Assembly (NCBI RefSeq): GCF_000987775.1
Contig: NZ_LAHO01000001.1
Location: forward strand, 62,001 to 126,000
DNA length: 64,000 nt
From: Arsukibacterium ikkense
GTDB lineage: Bacteria; Pseudomonadota; Gammaproteobacteria; Enterobacterales; Alteromonadaceae
Reading direction: 5' to 3'
The notes under the pieces: generated by a model
What the model saw: only the letters and a program-made list of their open reading frames with translations
The model's database searches: none
Told to the model about the DNA's origin: nothing
Program-made: the position numbers and the translations under genes
Shown: positions 61,938-64,000 of the stretch, piece after piece
Layout: every line of letters starts with the position of its first letter
How positions within the stretch are numbered: the first letter of the stretch is position 1

Positions 61938-62987
61938 GTGAATAAAGCAGTGACTGCCACACCTTACCCGTTATTTCCGCTGCCTGATTTATGTCATGGC
62001 CGGATGGTAATGCGAATGCTGGTGCTGGCTCAGGCTGTTGCAATTATGCTGGCGTTTGCGCCCGCTGCAGCGGAAAGCCCCTGGCAACGTTTAGGCCTGA
62101 TCAGTTTGTTTGTGCACTGGATTGCCCTGTTGTCCGGTTACAGCTATTGCAAGTTACGGCCGCAGCTGGCCCGGCAAAAGCCATTAATGATTGCCACTGC
62201 TTGTCTGAGTTTACTGTTTCTGATGACGGTGCTGGTCAGTAGTCTGGCCTGGTTATGGTTACATGATCTGGGTGTGTTAGGTTCCCAAAGCTTTTGGCAT
62301 TTTATGCTGGCGAATCTGATGATAGCGCTGATCGTTGGCCTGATGGCGATACAACTGGGGTTAATGCATGCTGAGCGCAGCCAGCAACTAGCAGCGCAAA
62401 GCCGGGCTGAACTGGGTGCCTTGCAAGCGCGGATCCAACCACACTTTTTATTCAACAGTTTGAATACCGCCGCCGAATTAACCCAGCAGGACAGCCAGGC
62501 TGCCGAGCAGGCTTTACTTAACCTGGCCGATTTATTCCGGGCGGCGATGCACGCCGGTGAGCAGATCAGCCTGGCAGAAGAACTCACCCTGGCGCGGCAA
62601 TATCTGGCGCTGGAACAATGGCGGCTTGGCGAGCGTTTACAGCAGAACTGGCAACTGCCTGAGACCTTACCTAAGCTGCAGGTACCGGCGCTGACTATTC
62701 AACCCTTATTAGAAAATGCGGTGCGCCACGGCATCGAGAGCGATCAGCGTGGTGGCAGCATAGACATTGAACTGATTAACAGCAGCCAGTCGGTGACTTT
62801 ACTAATAACCAATCCTTTTTTACCTGCCCTTGATAAAAGCCGCAGCAATGGCGTCGCGCTGGTTAATATCCGCCAGCGGCTGCAGCTGTATTTCGGTGAT
62901 AGCGCCAGTTTAAGTCGCAGTATTGTCGATGGCAAATTTCGGGTTAAACTGGTGTTACCTAAAACCCAGCCCGGCACAAACAGATGA
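61938..62987 (+). CDS. LytS/AlgZ-type sensor histidine kinase
   Basis: 349 residues from the GTG behind GGGAG; the longer frame overlaps ispH. Four hydrophobic segments (about 30-140) form a membrane sensor with little periplasmic part. The His_kinase domain has the phosphorylated His in RIQPHFLFNSLN, and the ATPase part has TIQPLLENAVRHGIE (N box) and GVALVNIRQRLQLYFG. It is like AlgZ/FimS and YehU/LytS. The ATGA overlap with a LytTR regulator shows a cognate pair. Confidence 0.9.
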   Translation: MNKAVTATPYPLFPLPDLCHGRMVMRMLVLAQAVAIMLAFAPAAAESPWQRLGLISLFVHWIALLSGYSYCKLRPQLARQKPLMIATACLSLLFLMTVLVSSLAWLWLHDLGVLGSQSFWHFMLANLMIALIVGLMAIQLGLMHAERSQQLAAQSRAELGALQARIQPHFLFNSLNTAAELTQQDSQAAEQALLNLADLFRAAMHAGEQISLAEELTLARQYLALEQWRLGERLQQNWQLPETLPKLQVPALTIQPLLENAVRHGIESDQRGGSIDIELINSSQSVTLLITNPFLPALDKSRSNGVALVNIRQRLQLYFGDSASLSRSIVDGKFRVKLVLPKTQPGTNR

Positions 62988-63706
62988 AAGTACTGATTGT
63001 CGACGATGAGCCGCTGGCCCGCGCCCGCTTGCAGCGCTTACTTAGCGCTATACCTGATTTTAGTTGTGTGGGCGAAGCGCAGAACAGCCAGCAGGCCTTA
63101 ACCTTGTGTCAGCAATTACAGCCCGATGTCTTACTGCTGGATATCGCCATGCCCGGTAGCGATGGTTTGCAACTGGCGGCAGAGCTGGCCAGCCAGCCGT
63201 TGCCACCAGCTATCATCTTTGTTACCGCCCACCCTCAGCATGCGCTGGATGCTTATCAGGTATGCCCGGCGGACTATATTTTAAAACCGGTATCGCTGGA
63301 GCGGTTAAGCGCTGCGCTGGCCCGCGTAGGCAACCGCACCCGGGCGCATCTAGAGCGCACGCCGCAACCGGCTGAGCTTATCAATTATCAACTGGGCTCA
63401 GCGACCCGCCAGATCAGTTTAGATAAGGTTCACTATTTTAGTGCTGACAGTAAATATGTGCGGATGGTGTTCGCCGGTGGCGAAGCTTTGCTTGAGCTAA
63501 GCCTGAACCAGTTGCAACAGCGTTACCCGCAGTACCTGGTGCGTATTCATCGCAGCACTCTGATTAACAAGCAGTACTTTAGCGCGCTGCGCTCGGCTAG
63601 CGACGGCAAACATTATATTGAATTAACCGGCGTTGCTGACCGGTTAGAGGTCAGCCGCAGAGCGCTGAGTCAGGTGAAACAGGCATTAAAACTTAATCTT
63701 AATTAG
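62984..63706 (+). CDS. LytTR-family response regulator (AlgR-like)
   Basis: 240 residues: receiver (D7/D8, phospho-acceptor D53 in LLLDIAMPGSDG, K in DYILKPVSLERL) and a C-terminal LytTR DNA-binding domain (about 130-237, VHYFSADSKYVRMVFAGG, YLVRIHRSTLINKQYF). It pairs with the upstream kinase. In Pseudomonas the AlgZ/AlgR pair controls type IV pilus minor pilin genes, and here a pilin-like gene follows 148 bp away. Confidence 0.92.
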   Translation: MKVLIVDDEPLARARLQRLLSAIPDFSCVGEAQNSQQALTLCQQLQPDVLLLDIAMPGSDGLQLAAELASQPLPPAIIFVTAHPQHALDAYQVCPADYILKPVSLERLSAALARVGNRTRAHLERTPQPAELINYQLGSATRQISLDKVHYFSADSKYVRMVFAGGEALLELSLNQLQQRYPQYLVRIHRSTLINKQYFSALRSASDGKHYIELTGVADRLEVSRRALSQVKQALKLNLN

Positions 63707-63854
63707 TTGCAGAGCCATATGAGAGTTATGTGCCGTTTATCGGCTGATCATACCTTTAGTCAGGCCCGGGCTGGGCATAGTCATTGTGGTTTGCTAGGGT
63801 GACGCTAGCAATAAAGTGATTACCTATTACTTAACCTAAGAAGTGGAAAACACT

Positions 63855-64000
63855 ATGGCATTAGTGGTTGCAGATAACAATTTACAGCAACATAGGGTAC
63901 AGCAACGCAGGCGCATGGCTGCACTGGGTGGTTTTACCCTGATCGAGCTGATGGTAACGGTAGCAGTGCTGGCGATAGTCCTGACAGTGGCGGTACCGAG
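63855..64000 (+). CDS. FimT/GspH-type prepilin (3' end outside window)
   Basis: Only the first 48 codons are visible. The type IV prepilin motif GFTLIELMVTVAVLAIVL, with the conserved Glu at +5, follows a 26-residue basic leader (VQQRRRMAALG). An in-frame ATG at 63915 would give a short six-residue leader. FimT and GspH pseudopilins have this N-terminus. Downstream minor pilin genes are expected but not seen. Confidence 0.8.
   Translation, partial: MALVVADNNLQQHRVQQRRRMAALGGFTLIELMVTVAVLAIVLTVAVP

Noticed and set aside
1-64000. tRNA, rRNA, CRISPR array, replication origin or transposase
   Set aside because: I looked in the gaps on both strands and found none that I could support.

Overview
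The window is about 64 kb of chromosome from a gammaproteobacterium, most likely of the Alteromonadales/Chromatiaceae type (Rheinheimera, Arsukibacterium or Alishewanella-like). This rests on gene order and protein resemblance, not on a search. Several blocks keep the order known from E. coli: srmB divergent from yfiC; fldB next to xerD-dsbC-recJ-prfB-lysS; tadA-mltF-purL; rpsT beside ribF-ileS-lspA-fkpB-ispH. A HlyU-type ArsR regulator, GlyGly-CTERM surface proteins and an AlgZ/AlgR-like pair next to a FimT-like prepilin gene also fit this group.

Layout. 0-7.7 kb: a response-regulator/TPR protein cut by the window edge, yaaA, gsk, a Tat/lipoprotein-like LD-carboxypeptidase, srmB, trmN and fldB. 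7.7-13.0 kb: a 1629-residue exported surface protein (beta-helix plus InlB/Flg_new-type repeats) separates fldB from xerD. 13.1-19.5 kb: xerD-dsbC-recJ-prfB-lysS, with the programmed +1 frameshift in prfB. 19.6-23.9 kb: a small envelope-stress block (yqjD/yqjE/yqjK-like, DUF1328, a four-helix-type protein, a double-BON protein). It has a perfect sigma-54 promoter match, two weaker ones, and its own sigma-54 activator with a degenerate receiver. 23.9-28.7 kb: an MbnH/MbnP pair divergent from a choice-of-anchor-B-type surface protein with a GlyGly-CTERM tail. 28.7-29.4 kb: atl and yccF.

29.4-34.6 kb is an accessory stretch of visibly lower GC: a GrpB-family protein, a GNAT acetyltransferase, three unrecognised genes bracketed by an ~85 bp direct repeat, and a NYN-domain nuclease with a terminator in its leader. 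34.6-36.7 kb: a PadR regulator with a HAAS-type membrane protein behind a multi-half-site operator, plus two small membrane proteins. 36.9-43.2 kb: tadA, mltF, purL. 43.2-48.5 kb: ompW, an operon joining a CoA-transferase/GNAT fusion to an HDAC-like deacetylase, and a DUF3300 exported protein. 48.6-49.3 kb: an AT-rich membrane-protein gene inside a possible 573 bp element with 13 bp imperfect terminal inverted repeats, flanked by what look like gene fragments. 49.5-54.5 kb: a GhrA-like reductase, a 37-residue ORF, smrA, a small membrane protein, an M28 peptidase, a single-domain response regulator, a HlyU-like regulator and rpsT. 54.6-64 kb: murJ, ribF-ileS-lspA-fkpB-ispH, an AlgZ/AlgR-like pair and the start of a FimT-like prepilin gene.

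I saw no tRNA, rRNA, CRISPR array or recognisable transposase. Items that most reward a second look are the sigma-54/YqjDE-BON block, the direct-repeat-flanked unknown genes at 30.8-33.2 kb, the TIR element at 48.7 kb, the CoA-transferase-GNAT/deacetylase operon, and the giant surface gene between fldB and xerD.
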